The notes under the pieces: model-generated
Database searches by the model: none
The model's input: the letters and a program-made list of their open reading frames with translations, nothing else
What the model was told of the DNA's origin: nothing
Program-made: the position numbers and the translations under genes
Assembly: GCA_017473435.1 (NCBI GenBank)
Contig: JAFULG010000072.1
Coordinates: forward strand, 1-61,366
Direction: 5' to 3'
Source of the DNA: Clostridia bacterium
GTDB taxonomy: Bacteria > Bacillota > Clostridia > Oscillospirales > Acutalibacteraceae
Length of the DNA: 61,366 nt
In this document: positions 44,270-52,278 of the stretch, piece after piece
How positions within the stretch are numbered: position 1 is the first letter of the stretch
How the letters are laid out: each line of letters opens with the position of its first letter

Positions 44270-44740
44270 ATGAAAAAAGTAATTTCAATCATTCTTGCAG
44301 CTGTTATGCTTATGTCATGCTTTGCATTTGCTTCATTTGCTGAGGGTTCTTGCACCTGCGGTGAAGGCGTTCATACTGACGGTGAGAAATGCAGATGCTG
44401 CCGTTATTGCCCCAATATTGACACATCAGCTCTTCTTGCTTGCTACAATCGTGAAGAGGATAAGCTTTGCTGTGAAAAATGTTCAGGTGTTTTCGATGCA
44501 AAGAAAGGCGGCTGTGACTGTAACTGCGGCTGCGTTCATTGCAAAACAAAGAACCAGACCGGTAATGAGCTTGATTCTTACCTTGATAAGGTTTTCGGAG
44601 ATCAGGAAAAGAAAAACTTTGTTGATAGCTTCCAGGATGTAATCAAAATGCTCTCAGATATTTTTGATGAGCTTTTCGATAAGATCTTTGCTTTCCTTAA
44701 GATTGACGGCGTTATCGGCAAGGGCGAAACAATCGTATAA
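44270..44740 (+). CDS. Small exported Cys-rich protein with amphipathic C-terminal helix
   Basis: 156 residues. Signal peptide (MKKVISIILAAVMLMSCFAF), then a mature region of about 75 residues with around 16 Cys in close pairs (CTC, CRCCRYC, CCEKC, CDCNCGC, CVHC) plus His, followed by an amphipathic helix (about 113-147, DVIKMLSDIFDELFDKIFAF) and a short tail. The pattern could bind metal (zinc, copper) or form a disulfide-rich knot. I do not recognise the family. Strong GGAGG site, own promoter and terminator. The C-terminal helix resembles those of the LCAT-like proteins. Confidence 0.75.
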   Translation: MKKVISIILAAVMLMSCFAFASFAEGSCTCGEGVHTDGEKCRCCRYCPNIDTSALLACYNREEDKLCCEKCSGVFDAKKGGCDCNCGCVHCKTKNQTGNELDSYLDKVFGDQEKKNFVDSFQDVIKMLSDIFDELFDKIFAFLKIDGVIGKGETIV

Positions 44741-44759
44741 TTTTCAGCTTTGTGATTTT

Positions 44760-44795
44760 ATCACGGCACATTTAAGATGTGCCGTGATTTTTTTA
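44760..44795 (+). terminator. Terminator of the Cys-rich protein gene
   Basis: ATCACGGCACA pairs with TGTGCCGTGAT, followed by seven T. Confidence 0.92.
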
Positions 44796-44804
44796 TAAAA
44801 CCTA

Positions 44805-44833
44805 TTGATTTTTCTGAAAAACAGTGCTAATAT
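44805..44833 (+). promoter_or_regulatory. Upstream candidate promoter of the aromatic operon
   Basis: TTGATT, 17-base spacer, TAATAT with extended TGC. Lies about 180 bases before the first start codon. Confidence 0.5.
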
Positions 44834-44900
44834 ATCCATATCAATTTAAACTTCTAAACTTTAAAGGATTAAAGTAATATGCAGAGACTTTTCTTCCTTT

Positions 44901-44948
44901 TATAGTAAGAAATTTTAATCTTTGTATAGTAAGAAATTTTAATCTTTT
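44901..44948. repeat. Tandem duplicate of 24 bp in the aromatic operon leader
   Basis: TATAGTAAGAAATTTTAATC plus CTTT-type end occurs twice head to tail with one mismatch in the last base, between the two candidate promoters. A short inverted relative (GGATTAAAG) lies at 44868-44876. Confidence 0.7.
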
Positions 44949-44950
44949 CA

Positions 44951-44979
44951 TTGACCTGAAAAATCTACAGGTGTATAAT
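44951..44979 (+). promoter_or_regulatory. Downstream promoter of the aromatic operon
   Basis: TTGACC, 17-base spacer, TATAAT, directly after the tandem repeat; no T-box or leader peptide is visible in the 30-base leader it would give. Confidence 0.75.
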
Positions 44980-45011
44980 ATTAGTTAATTTTAAAAAAGA
45001 CGGTGAAAAAT

Positions 45012-46202
45012 ATGGTGTCAAATGAAATGTATGAACTCGGAGCAAAAAGTTCTGTTATAAGAGAGATTTTTGAATACGGTAAAAAGCGTGCTGCTGAAAT
45101 CGGCAGAGAAAATGTTTTCGATTACAGCCTCGGAAACCCCAGCGTTCCGGCTCCTGAAAGCGTTAACGAAGCTATCCGTGAGCTTACGCTTAATATGAAT
45201 TCCTGCGATCTTCACGGTTATACCTCTGCAGTAGGTGATAACGAAACAAGACAGGCCATTGCTGACGATCTTAACAAGCGTTTCGGCACGAATTTTACAA
45301 TGAACAATTTTTATATGACTGCAGGCGCGGCAGCTTCTCTTTGTATCACCTTCCGTGCCCTTGCTGAAAAGGATGACGAAATTATTATTTTTGCTCCTTA
45401 TTTTCCTGAGTACAAGGTTTTTATTTCTTCGGCGGGTGCAAAGCCTGTAGAAGTAAAATGTAAGGCTGACGATTTGCAAATTGATCTTGAAGCCTTTGAA
45501 AAGGCAATTACTGTGAATACCAAGGCTGTAGTTGTAAATTCTCCTAACAATCCCTCCGGTGTTGTAATCAGTGAGGAGACGGTAAAGGGACTTTGTGATA
45601 TTCTCCGCAAAAAGCAGGAGGAGTACGGAAAAGAAATTTTCCTTGTTTCCGATGAACCGTACCGCGAGCTCGTTTACGGTGACGTGGATGTTCCTTATCT
45701 TACGAAGTATTACGATAACACAATCGTATGCTATTCATACAGTAAATCTCTTTCACTTCCCGGTGACAGAATAGGTTATATTCTTGTGCCTGATGAGGTA
45801 AGTAACTTTGAGCTTGTTTATAAGTCAGTTTGCGGAGCGGGCAGAGCACTCGGTTATGTCTGCGCACCCTCACTTATGCAGAGAGTAATTACTAAGTGTG
45901 TCGGTCAGACCTCTGATGTTTCTGTTTATAAAATGAACCGTGACATTCTTCTCGAGGCGTTCAGCGAATACGGATTTGAGGTTGCAAAGCCTGACGGAGC
46001 TTTTTACCTGTTTATGAAATCTCCTGAGGTTGATGCTATGTCGTTTTGTGAAAAGGCTAAGAAGTACGATCTTCTCCTTGTGCCCAGCGATTCTTTCGGA
46101 TTTCCCGGATTTGTGCGTCTTGCTTACTGCGTCTCAACGGATATGATAAAAAGGTCGTTACCCTCCTTTGAAAAGCTTGCAAAGGAATATAATTTAAAGT
46201 AA
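45012..46202 (+). CDS. PLP-dependent class I/II aminotransferase, probably aromatic
   Basis: 396 residues. Fold-type I aminotransferase: FDYSLGNPSVPAP, NSPNNPSGVV, SDEPYRELVY and the PLP-lysine motif YSYSKSLSLPGDRIGY. By position as first gene of the aromatic operon it most likely moves amino groups onto phenylpyruvate and 4-hydroxyphenylpyruvate, the last step to Phe and Tyr; an aspartate aminotransferase role cannot be excluded. ATG at 45012 behind CGGTGA; a GTG at 45003 overlaps that site. Confidence 0.88.
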   Translation: MVSNEMYELGAKSSVIREIFEYGKKRAAEIGRENVFDYSLGNPSVPAPESVNEAIRELTLNMNSCDLHGYTSAVGDNETRQAIADDLNKRFGTNFTMNNFYMTAGAAASLCITFRALAEKDDEIIIFAPYFPEYKVFISSAGAKPVEVKCKADDLQIDLEAFEKAITVNTKAVVVNSPNNPSGVVISEETVKGLCDILRKKQEEYGKEIFLVSDEPYRELVYGDVDVPYLTKYYDNTIVCYSYSKSLSLPGDRIGYILVPDEVSNFELVYKSVCGAGRALGYVCAPSLMQRVITKCVGQTSDVSVYKMNRDILLEAFSEYGFEVAKPDGAFYLFMKSPEVDAMSFCEKAKKYDLLLVPSDSFGFPGFVRLAYCVSTDMIKRSLPSFEKLAKEYNLK

Positions 46203-46215
46203 TCAGGTGTAATTT

Positions 46216-47298
46216 ATGGATAAGCTTCTGAAAGCGAGAGAAATAATAAGTGAAACAGACAAGGAAATAGCAGCGCTTTTTGAAAAAAGAATGGAGGCTG
46301 TGCGCCTTGTAGCTGAATATAAAAAGGAAAGAGGACTGCCGATTTTTGACTCGTCGAGAGAGAACGAGGTTATAAAAAACAGTCTTGAAAATATTGATAA
46401 TGAGGAAATCAAGGAATTTTATGTTCCTTTTATAAAAGGTACAATGGAAATCTCCAAGCGCTTTCAGCACCGTATACTTGAAGGTGCTAATATTGCCTAC
46501 AGCGGAGTGGAGGGTGCTTTTGCTTATATTGCCGCAGGTCGCATTTTTCCCGACGGTAACAGAATTTCCTATCCCGACTTCAAGGCTGCCTATGAGGCAG
46601 TTGAAAAAGGGGAGTGCGATGCAGCGGTTATTCCTATAGAAAACAGCCGCGCCGGTGAGGTAGGTCAGGTAATTGATCTTTTATTTTCAGGCTCACTTTA
46701 TGTAAACGGAGTGTACAGTCTCGATGTAAGGCATAACCTTATCGGACTTAACGGTGTTACAGAAAAGGATATTACCAAGGTAATAAGCCATCAGCAGGCT
46801 TTGGATCAGTGTGCGAATTATATCAGAAATCAGGGATACAAAAGCGAATCCTTTGAAAATACTGCAATGGCGGCAAAGCATGTTGCACAGGCCGGTGATC
46901 CGACTCTTGCTGCAATAGCAAGCAGAGAAACGGCGGAGCTTTACGGACTTAAGGTTATAAGAGAAAATATAAACGAAGCCTCAAACAACACTACCCGATT
47001 TGTTGTGCTTTCAAGAACTCTTTGTAAGGAAAAGAGAGATCATTCTATAATAGTTTTTACTGTACCGGATAAGGCTGGTGCTCTTGCTCACGCAATCAAT
47101 GTTATCGGTCACCACGGCTATTCTATGAGGAGCATAAAAAGCCGTGCAATGAAGGATCTTATCTGGACCTATTACTTTTATGTTGAAATTACGGGAGATC
47201 TTCAGTCAAAGCGCGGTAAGTATATGCTCGATGAGCTTTCAGAGTGCTGTGACAGGCTTAAAATGATAGGTACATTCAAAGATAACTGTAAAATATGA
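46216..47298 (+). CDS. pheA: Bifunctional chorismate mutase / prephenate dehydratase
   Basis: Turns chorismate into prephenate and then phenylpyruvate. 360 residues: AroQ-type chorismate mutase at about 1-85 (LLKAREIISETDKEIAALFEKRM, with Arg/Lys at the active-site places), dehydratase at about 90-270 (YSGVEGAFAY, the VIPIENSRAGEV block, NNTTRFVVLSR), and an ACT domain at about 280-350. The ACT keeps GALAHAINVI, but the usual Phe-binding ESRP is KSRA here, so feedback inhibition may be changed. Starts 13 bp after the aminotransferase gene. Confidence 0.95.
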   Translation: MDKLLKAREIISETDKEIAALFEKRMEAVRLVAEYKKERGLPIFDSSRENEVIKNSLENIDNEEIKEFYVPFIKGTMEISKRFQHRILEGANIAYSGVEGAFAYIAAGRIFPDGNRISYPDFKAAYEAVEKGECDAAVIPIENSRAGEVGQVIDLLFSGSLYVNGVYSLDVRHNLIGLNGVTEKDITKVISHQQALDQCANYIRNQGYKSESFENTAMAAKHVAQAGDPTLAAIASRETAELYGLKVIRENINEASNNTTRFVVLSRTLCKEKRDHSIIVFTVPDKAGALAHAINVIGHHGYSMRSIKSRAMKDLIWTYYFYVEITGDLQSKRGKYMLDELSECCDRLKMIGTFKDNCKI

Positions 47299-47308
47299 GG
47301 TGAACGCT

Positions 47309-48301
47309 ATGGTTATTCCTCTTAATCTCGGTTCTGACAGCTATGATATTACCCTTGAAAGAGGAGCTTTAAAAAAAGCGTCGGAGATATTTAAAATAAA
47401 GGGCAAGGTGCTTGTGGTTACTGATTCGGGGGTTCCCGCGGAGTATTCATGTGCCGTTGCAGAACAGTTTGCGCAAAGCTTTATTTATACCTTCCCCGAG
47501 GGGGAGCAAAGTAAAAATTTTGATACGTATAAAAGTATTTGCGAAAAGCTGCTTGCCTTATCTTTTACAAGAAAAGATGCGGTTATAGCTGTAGGCGGCG
47601 GCGTTACGGGTGATATGGCAGGCTTTGCGGCGGCAACCTATATGAGAGGTATTGATTTTTATAATATCCCTACAACAGTACTGTCACAGGTCGATTCATC
47701 AATCGGCGGAAAAACAGCCATTGACCTTGGAAATGTGAAAAATATTATCGGTGCTTTTCATCAGCCTAAGGGAGTTATAATTGATCCTGAGGTGCTTTTG
47801 ACTTTGCCTGAGCGTCATGTTAAAAACGGTTTAGCCGAAAGTATAAAAATGGGAATGTGCTTTGATAAGGAGCTTTTTGATTTGTTTAAAAAAGCTGACT
47901 ATATGGAGCATATCGACAGAATTATAGAGCTTTCACTCAGAATAAAAAAGCGTGTGGTGGAAGAGGACGAAAAAGAAGCAGGACTTAGAAAAAGCCTTAA
48001 TTTCGGACACACTATCGGCCACGGTATTGAGGGTGCGGTTTTCGGTGAGCTACTCCACGGTGAGTGCGTTGCTCTGGGAATTCCTCCCATGTGCGGTGAA
48101 AAAATTCGCGATGAGGTTATAAATGTGCTTGTAAATGCCGGTCTTCCCGTTGAATATATTTTTGCTAAAAGCAAGGTAAGGGAAATCATCAGCCACGATA
48201 AAAAATCCCTAGGGGATAAAATAAGCGTTGTAAAATGCGATGAAATAGGTTCATTTTATTTTGATGAAATGACAGCAGAAGATATTGTAAATCTTATTTA
48301 A
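47309..48301 (+). CDS. aroB: 3-Dehydroquinate synthase
   Basis: Second shikimate step, NAD- and metal-dependent. 330 residues. PEGEQSKNFDTY, GGGVTGDMAGFAAATYMRGI, VDSSIGGKTAIDLGNVKN, and the metal ligands in NGLAESIKMG and NFGHTIGHGIEG. ATG at 47309 with GAGGTGA upstream; that site overlaps the pheA stop codon. Operon gene. Confidence 0.96.
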   Translation: MVIPLNLGSDSYDITLERGALKKASEIFKIKGKVLVVTDSGVPAEYSCAVAEQFAQSFIYTFPEGEQSKNFDTYKSICEKLLALSFTRKDAVIAVGGGVTGDMAGFAAATYMRGIDFYNIPTTVLSQVDSSIGGKTAIDLGNVKNIIGAFHQPKGVIIDPEVLLTLPERHVKNGLAESIKMGMCFDKELFDLFKKADYMEHIDRIIELSLRIKKRVVEEDEKEAGLRKSLNFGHTIGHGIEGAVFGELLHGECVALGIPPMCGEKIRDEVINVLVNAGLPVEYIFAKSKVREIISHDKKSLGDKISVVKCDEIGSFYFDEMTAEDIVNLI

Positions 48302-48314
48302 AGGGTGTGAAAAA

Positions 48315-49406
48315 ATGAAAAACACCATTGGAAACAATTTCAGTATTACACTTTTCGGTGAGAGCCACGGTAAAGCAATAGGCGCTGTTCTTGACGGAGT
48401 ACCTTCAGGTATTGCCGTTGATGAAGCATTTATTGCACGCCAGATGGAAAAACGAAAGGGTATTAACAGTATATCAACCCCTCGACGTGAGGTTGATACA
48501 GTTAAAATATTAAGCGGAGTTTTTGAAGGCAGAACTACGGGCACACCGATTTGTTTTATGGTTGAAAACACCGATATAAAAAGCAAGGATTATTCTCTCA
48601 CAAAGGATCTTGCCCGACCCGGTCATGCAGATTATACGGCAGAAAAGCGTTACGGCGGTTTTCAGGACTACCGCGGTGGCGGACATTTTTCCGGCAGGCT
48701 TACTGCTCCTTTAGTTGCCGCGGGTGCACTTGCTTTGTCTATGCTTAGAGAAAAGGGAATAGAAATAGCTACACACATTTCATCCTGCGGTGAAATAAAG
48801 GACAGAGAGTTCGGCAACTTAGCTGAGGATATAAGACAGCTTGAAAATCTAAGCTTTCCGGTGCTTTCGGAAAAGGCAGGGAAGGAAATTCTCTCATATA
48901 TTGAAAAAGCGAAAAAAGAGGGTGACAGCGTAGGCGGAACGCTTACAACTGTTGTAACGGGTATGCCTGCAGGCGTTGGGGAGCCTTGGTTTGACAGCGT
49001 TGAGAGTATGCTTTCTCACGGGCTTTTTTCAATTCCCGGCGTAAAGGGTGTAGAGTTCGGTAAGGGCTTCGGCTTTGCTGAAATGATGGGCTCTGATGCC
49101 AATGATGAATTTACCGTGGTTGACGGTGAAATAGTTACTGTAACAAATAATAACGGCGGTATAAACGGAGGCATCACTAACGGTATGCCTATTGAGTTTA
49201 CCGTTGCCGTAAAGCCCACACCGTCAATTTATAAAAAGCAGAATACGGTTAATTTTAAAACTGCGCAAAGCGCTGAGCTTGAAATCAACGGCAGACATGA
49301 TCCTGCAATAATTCATCGAGCAAGGGTTGTTGTTGACAGCGTAACTGCTATTATTCTTTGCGATTTACTTATTACTCGCTTCGGCACACAGTTTTTCGGG
49401 AAGTGA
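48315..49406 (+). CDS. aroC: Chorismate synthase
   Basis: Makes chorismate from EPSP using reduced FMN. 363 residues. Signature GESHGKAIGAVLDGVPSG, KRKGINSISTPRREVD, RPGHADYTAEKRYG and RGGGHFSGRLTAPLVAAGALA, and near the end GRHDPAIIHRARVVVDSV. Follows aroB by 13 bp with AAGGGTGTGA before the ATG. Confidence 0.97.
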   Translation: MKNTIGNNFSITLFGESHGKAIGAVLDGVPSGIAVDEAFIARQMEKRKGINSISTPRREVDTVKILSGVFEGRTTGTPICFMVENTDIKSKDYSLTKDLARPGHADYTAEKRYGGFQDYRGGGHFSGRLTAPLVAAGALALSMLREKGIEIATHISSCGEIKDREFGNLAEDIRQLENLSFPVLSEKAGKEILSYIEKAKKEGDSVGGTLTTVVTGMPAGVGEPWFDSVESMLSHGLFSIPGVKGVEFGKGFGFAEMMGSDANDEFTVVDGEIVTVTNNNGGINGGITNGMPIEFTVAVKPTPSIYKKQNTVNFKTAQSAELEINGRHDPAIIHRARVVVDSVTAIILCDLLITRFGTQFFGK

Positions 49407-49410
49407 CAGA

Positions 49411-50637
49411 ATGAAATACGGACTTATCGGAGAAAAGCTCGGACACAGCTTTTCCAAGCCTATACACGAAAAAATCGGCGGTTATGAGTATGAAATTAAA
49501 GAAATCGCCGCGCAGGACCTGGACGGTTTTATGAAGGAAAGGGCTTTTTCAGGGATAAATGTGACTATTCCTTATAAGACTCAGGTTATTCCTTACCTGG
49601 ATTATATTGACCCCATAGCCGAAAAAATAGGTGCAGTTAACACTATTTCCAATCGTGTTAACAGACTTTACGGCTATAATACTGATTTTTTCGGTATGAA
49701 AATGCTCGTCGAAAAGCAGGGGTTTGATTTTACAGGTAAAAAGGTGGTTGTCCTTGGCTCGGGCGGAACCTCAAGAACAGCTGTGGCGGTTTGTGAGAGC
49801 CTCGGAGCAAAAGAGATTGTAGTTGTCAGCCGCAAGGGTGAGGTGAATTACAGTAACCTCTATACTTTTCACGCGGATGCTGATTATATAATAAACACTA
49901 CTCCCGTGGGAATGTATCCCGATAACCTGTTCTCACCCGTTGACCTTTCTTTTTTCAAAAAGCTTAAGGGTGTAACGGATGTGGTTTATAATCCTCTTAA
50001 AACGAGGCTTTGTCTTGAAGCTGTTGACAGAGGGATAAAAGCCGAGGGCGGACTTTATATGCTTGTGGCTCAGGCTGTATTTGCTTGCGAAAAATTCCTT
50101 GACAGCTCACTTGATATAAAAAAAGTAACCGACGAGGTTTTCGGAGAAATACTCAGCGAAAAAAGAAACATTGTTCTTATAGGTATGCCTGGTAGCGGAA
50201 AAACAACAATCGGTAAGGCTCTGAGCGAAAGAACCGGGAAAAGCTTTATTGATACGGATGAAATGATAGCAGAAACCCACGGTGTTATTTCAGATATATT
50301 TGCTCAGAAGGGCGAGGAATATTTCAGAGAGCTTGAGGCTGAAAAGGTTAAGGAAGCTTCCCTTAAAAACGGTACAGTGATAGCCACGGGCGGCGGTGCC
50401 GTGCTCAGGAGAGAAAATATTGAAGCCTTAAGACAAAACGGTGATATATTCTTTTTAAACCGACCTCTTGAGGATATAATACCTACAGCGGACAGACCGC
50501 TTTCAAGTGACCGTGCGGCTCTTGAAAAGCGTTTTAAAGAAAGATATGACATATATAAGGCTTCGGCGGATTATGAAATACAGATTGACGGTAATGTTGA
50601 AAATGCTGTCAGCAGAATTATGGAGAAGTTAAGATGA
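49411..50637 (+). CDS. aroE-aroK: Shikimate dehydrogenase - shikimate kinase fusion
   Basis: 408 residues joining two non-consecutive-in-fold steps of the pathway. Residues 1-245: AroE, with GHSFSKPIHEKIG, the catalytic Lys in NVTIPYKTQV, NTDFFGM and VVLGSGGTSRTAV. Residues about 250-408: shikimate kinase, with Walker A GMPGSGKTTIG, DTDEMI, FRELEAEKV and ATGGGAVLR. No stop or frame slip lies between the two, so the fusion is real in this sequence. The product of the first half is the substrate of the second, so channelling is plausible. Starts 4 bp after aroC. Confidence 0.95.
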   Translation: MKYGLIGEKLGHSFSKPIHEKIGGYEYEIKEIAAQDLDGFMKERAFSGINVTIPYKTQVIPYLDYIDPIAEKIGAVNTISNRVNRLYGYNTDFFGMKMLVEKQGFDFTGKKVVVLGSGGTSRTAVAVCESLGAKEIVVVSRKGEVNYSNLYTFHADADYIINTTPVGMYPDNLFSPVDLSFFKKLKGVTDVVYNPLKTRLCLEAVDRGIKAEGGLYMLVAQAVFACEKFLDSSLDIKKVTDEVFGEILSEKRNIVLIGMPGSGKTTIGKALSERTGKSFIDTDEMIAETHGVISDIFAQKGEEYFRELEAEKVKEASLKNGTVIATGGGAVLRRENIEALRQNGDIFFLNRPLEDIIPTADRPLSSDRAALEKRFKERYDIYKASADYEIQIDGNVENAVSRIMEKLR

Positions 50638-51065
50638 AAATCCTTGTTATAAACGGACCGAATCTGAATATGCTCGGCATAAGAGAGCCTGACCATTACG
50701 GCAGAGAAACCTATGCTGACCTTGTGAACAAGGTGAAAAGCTACTGTGATAAGAAGGGCGTTTACTGCGAATGCTATCAGTCAAATCACGAGGGCAACCT
50801 TGTGGATAAAATTCAGGAAGCTTACGGTGTTTTTGACGCAATTGTGATTAATCCCGGAGCATATACCCACACCTCCATAGCTTTGCTCGATGCGGTGAAG
50901 TCTGTCAGTATTCCTACTGTTGAGGTTCACATATCCAAGGTGGAGGAGCGTGAGGAGTTCCGTCAGATAAGCTACATCAGGCTTGCCTGTGTTAAAACAA
51001 TAACCGGTCTCGGTACTGACGGGTATTTAAGGGGAATTGATTTTCTTATTGATTATATCGGGTGA
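50634..51065 (+). CDS. aroQ: 3-Dehydroquinate dehydratase, type II
   Basis: 143 residues of the dodecameric type II enzyme. NGPNLNMLGIREPDHYG (catalytic Tyr), NHEGNLVDKIQEA, NPGAYTHTSIALLDA and EVHISKVEEREEFR (catalytic His). Overlaps the fusion gene by four bases (ATGA), so coupled. Confidence 0.97.
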   Translation: MKILVINGPNLNMLGIREPDHYGRETYADLVNKVKSYCDKKGVYCECYQSNHEGNLVDKIQEAYGVFDAIVINPGAYTHTSIALLDAVKSVSIPTVEVHISKVEEREEFRQISYIRLACVKTITGLGTDGYLRGIDFLIDYIG

Positions 51066-51069
51066 TTAT

Positions 51070-52278
51070 ATGACAGTAAAAATAAAGCCCTCCCTTTTAA
51101 AGGGCGCGATAAAGGCTCCGCCCTCAAAAAGTATGTCGCACAGGTATTTGATATGCGCCGGTCTTGCAAGGGGTGAAAGTGTAATAAAGAATGTCGCGTT
51201 CAGTCAGGATGTTCTGGCAACGCTCGATTGCCTTGAGACACTTGGAGCAGATATAAAAAAAGAGGGCGACACAGTATACATAAAAGGTGCTGATATTTCA
51301 GAGTTTAACGGCGGCGTTTTTCCTTGCCGTGAAAGCGGCAGCACGCTGAGGTTTTTCATTCCTCTTGCTTTGCTTTCAAAGGGCAGATCTCTTTTTACAG
51401 GCTATGGCAGACTGATGGAAAGACCTATGGAGATATATGAAAGACTTTGTGCTGATTGCGGACTTTTCTATGAAAAAGGGGCAGACGGTATCAGTCTTTC
51501 CGGTGTGCTTAAAGGCGGAAACATTGAGATTCCGGGAGATATAAGCAGTCAGTTTATTACAGGCTTGTTATTTGCTTTGCCTTTTGCAGAAGGGGACAGC
51601 CGAATTCTTCTTACGGGCAAAACAGAAAGCTTAGGGTATATTGATATGACCGTTGATGCTCTTAAAAAATTCGGCATAGAGATAAAAAAAGAAAAAGAAA
51701 ACATCCTTTATGTTAAAGGGTTGCAGAAATATAAAGCGCGACAGCTTACCGTTGAGGGCGACTATTCCAATGCAGCTTTCCTTGATGCCTTTAATTACAT
51801 CGGCGGAGCTGCGGAGGTTCAGGGACTCGACGAAAACAGCCTGCAAGGCGACAGAGTGTATAAGAAGTATTTTGAGCTTCTTAAGCAGGGAACTCCTACT
51901 CTTGACGTTTCTCATTGTCCTGACCTTGCGCCGGTGCTTATGACTCTTGCAAGCGCTCTCAACGGCGCGGTGCTTGTAGGCACAAGACGGCTTAAAATAA
52001 AGGAGAGCGACCGCGGCGAGGTGATGAAGCGTGAACTTTCAAAGTTCGGCGCAAAAATTGAAACAGAGGAAAACAGAATCACGGTTTTTAAGAGTGGGCT
52101 TTATAAGCCTTCAGAAATTCTGTGCGGACACAATGATCACCGTGTTGTAATGAGTCTTGCTGTGCTTGCCTCTGTTTACGGGGGCGTAATTGAAGGCGCC
52201 GAAAGTGTAAGAAAAAGCTATCCCGATTTTTTTGAAGCTGTCGGAAAACTCGGATTGGAGGTAACGGAAGAATGGTAA
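51070..52278 (+). CDS. aroA: 3-Phosphoshikimate 1-carboxyvinyltransferase (EPSP synthase)
   Basis: 402 residues. APPSKSMSHRYLICAGLARG (PEP/shikimate-3-phosphate binding), ESGSTLRFFIPLALL, GDISSQFITGLLFALP, KESDRGEVMKREL and DHRVVMSLAVLASV are all present. The glyphosate loop reads LFTGYGRLMERPM; class assignment is uncertain. Start at 51070, 4 bp after the aroQ stop, with GGGTGA upstream; the longer frame lies inside aroQ. Confidence 0.96.
   Translation: MTVKIKPSLLKGAIKAPPSKSMSHRYLICAGLARGESVIKNVAFSQDVLATLDCLETLGADIKKEGDTVYIKGADISEFNGGVFPCRESGSTLRFFIPLALLSKGRSLFTGYGRLMERPMEIYERLCADCGLFYEKGADGISLSGVLKGGNIEIPGDISSQFITGLLFALPFAEGDSRILLTGKTESLGYIDMTVDALKKFGIEIKKEKENILYVKGLQKYKARQLTVEGDYSNAAFLDAFNYIGGAAEVQGLDENSLQGDRVYKKYFELLKQGTPTLDVSHCPDLAPVLMTLASALNGAVLVGTRRLKIKESDRGEVMKRELSKFGAKIETEENRITVFKSGLYKPSEILCGHNDHRVVMSLAVLASVYGGVIEGAESVRKSYPDFFEAVGKLGLEVTEEW

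Noticed and set aside
44796-45011. T-box or aromatic leader-peptide attenuator before the aromatic operon
   Set aside because: No T-box core sequence, no terminator hairpin and no short ORF with Phe/Tyr codons are visible there.
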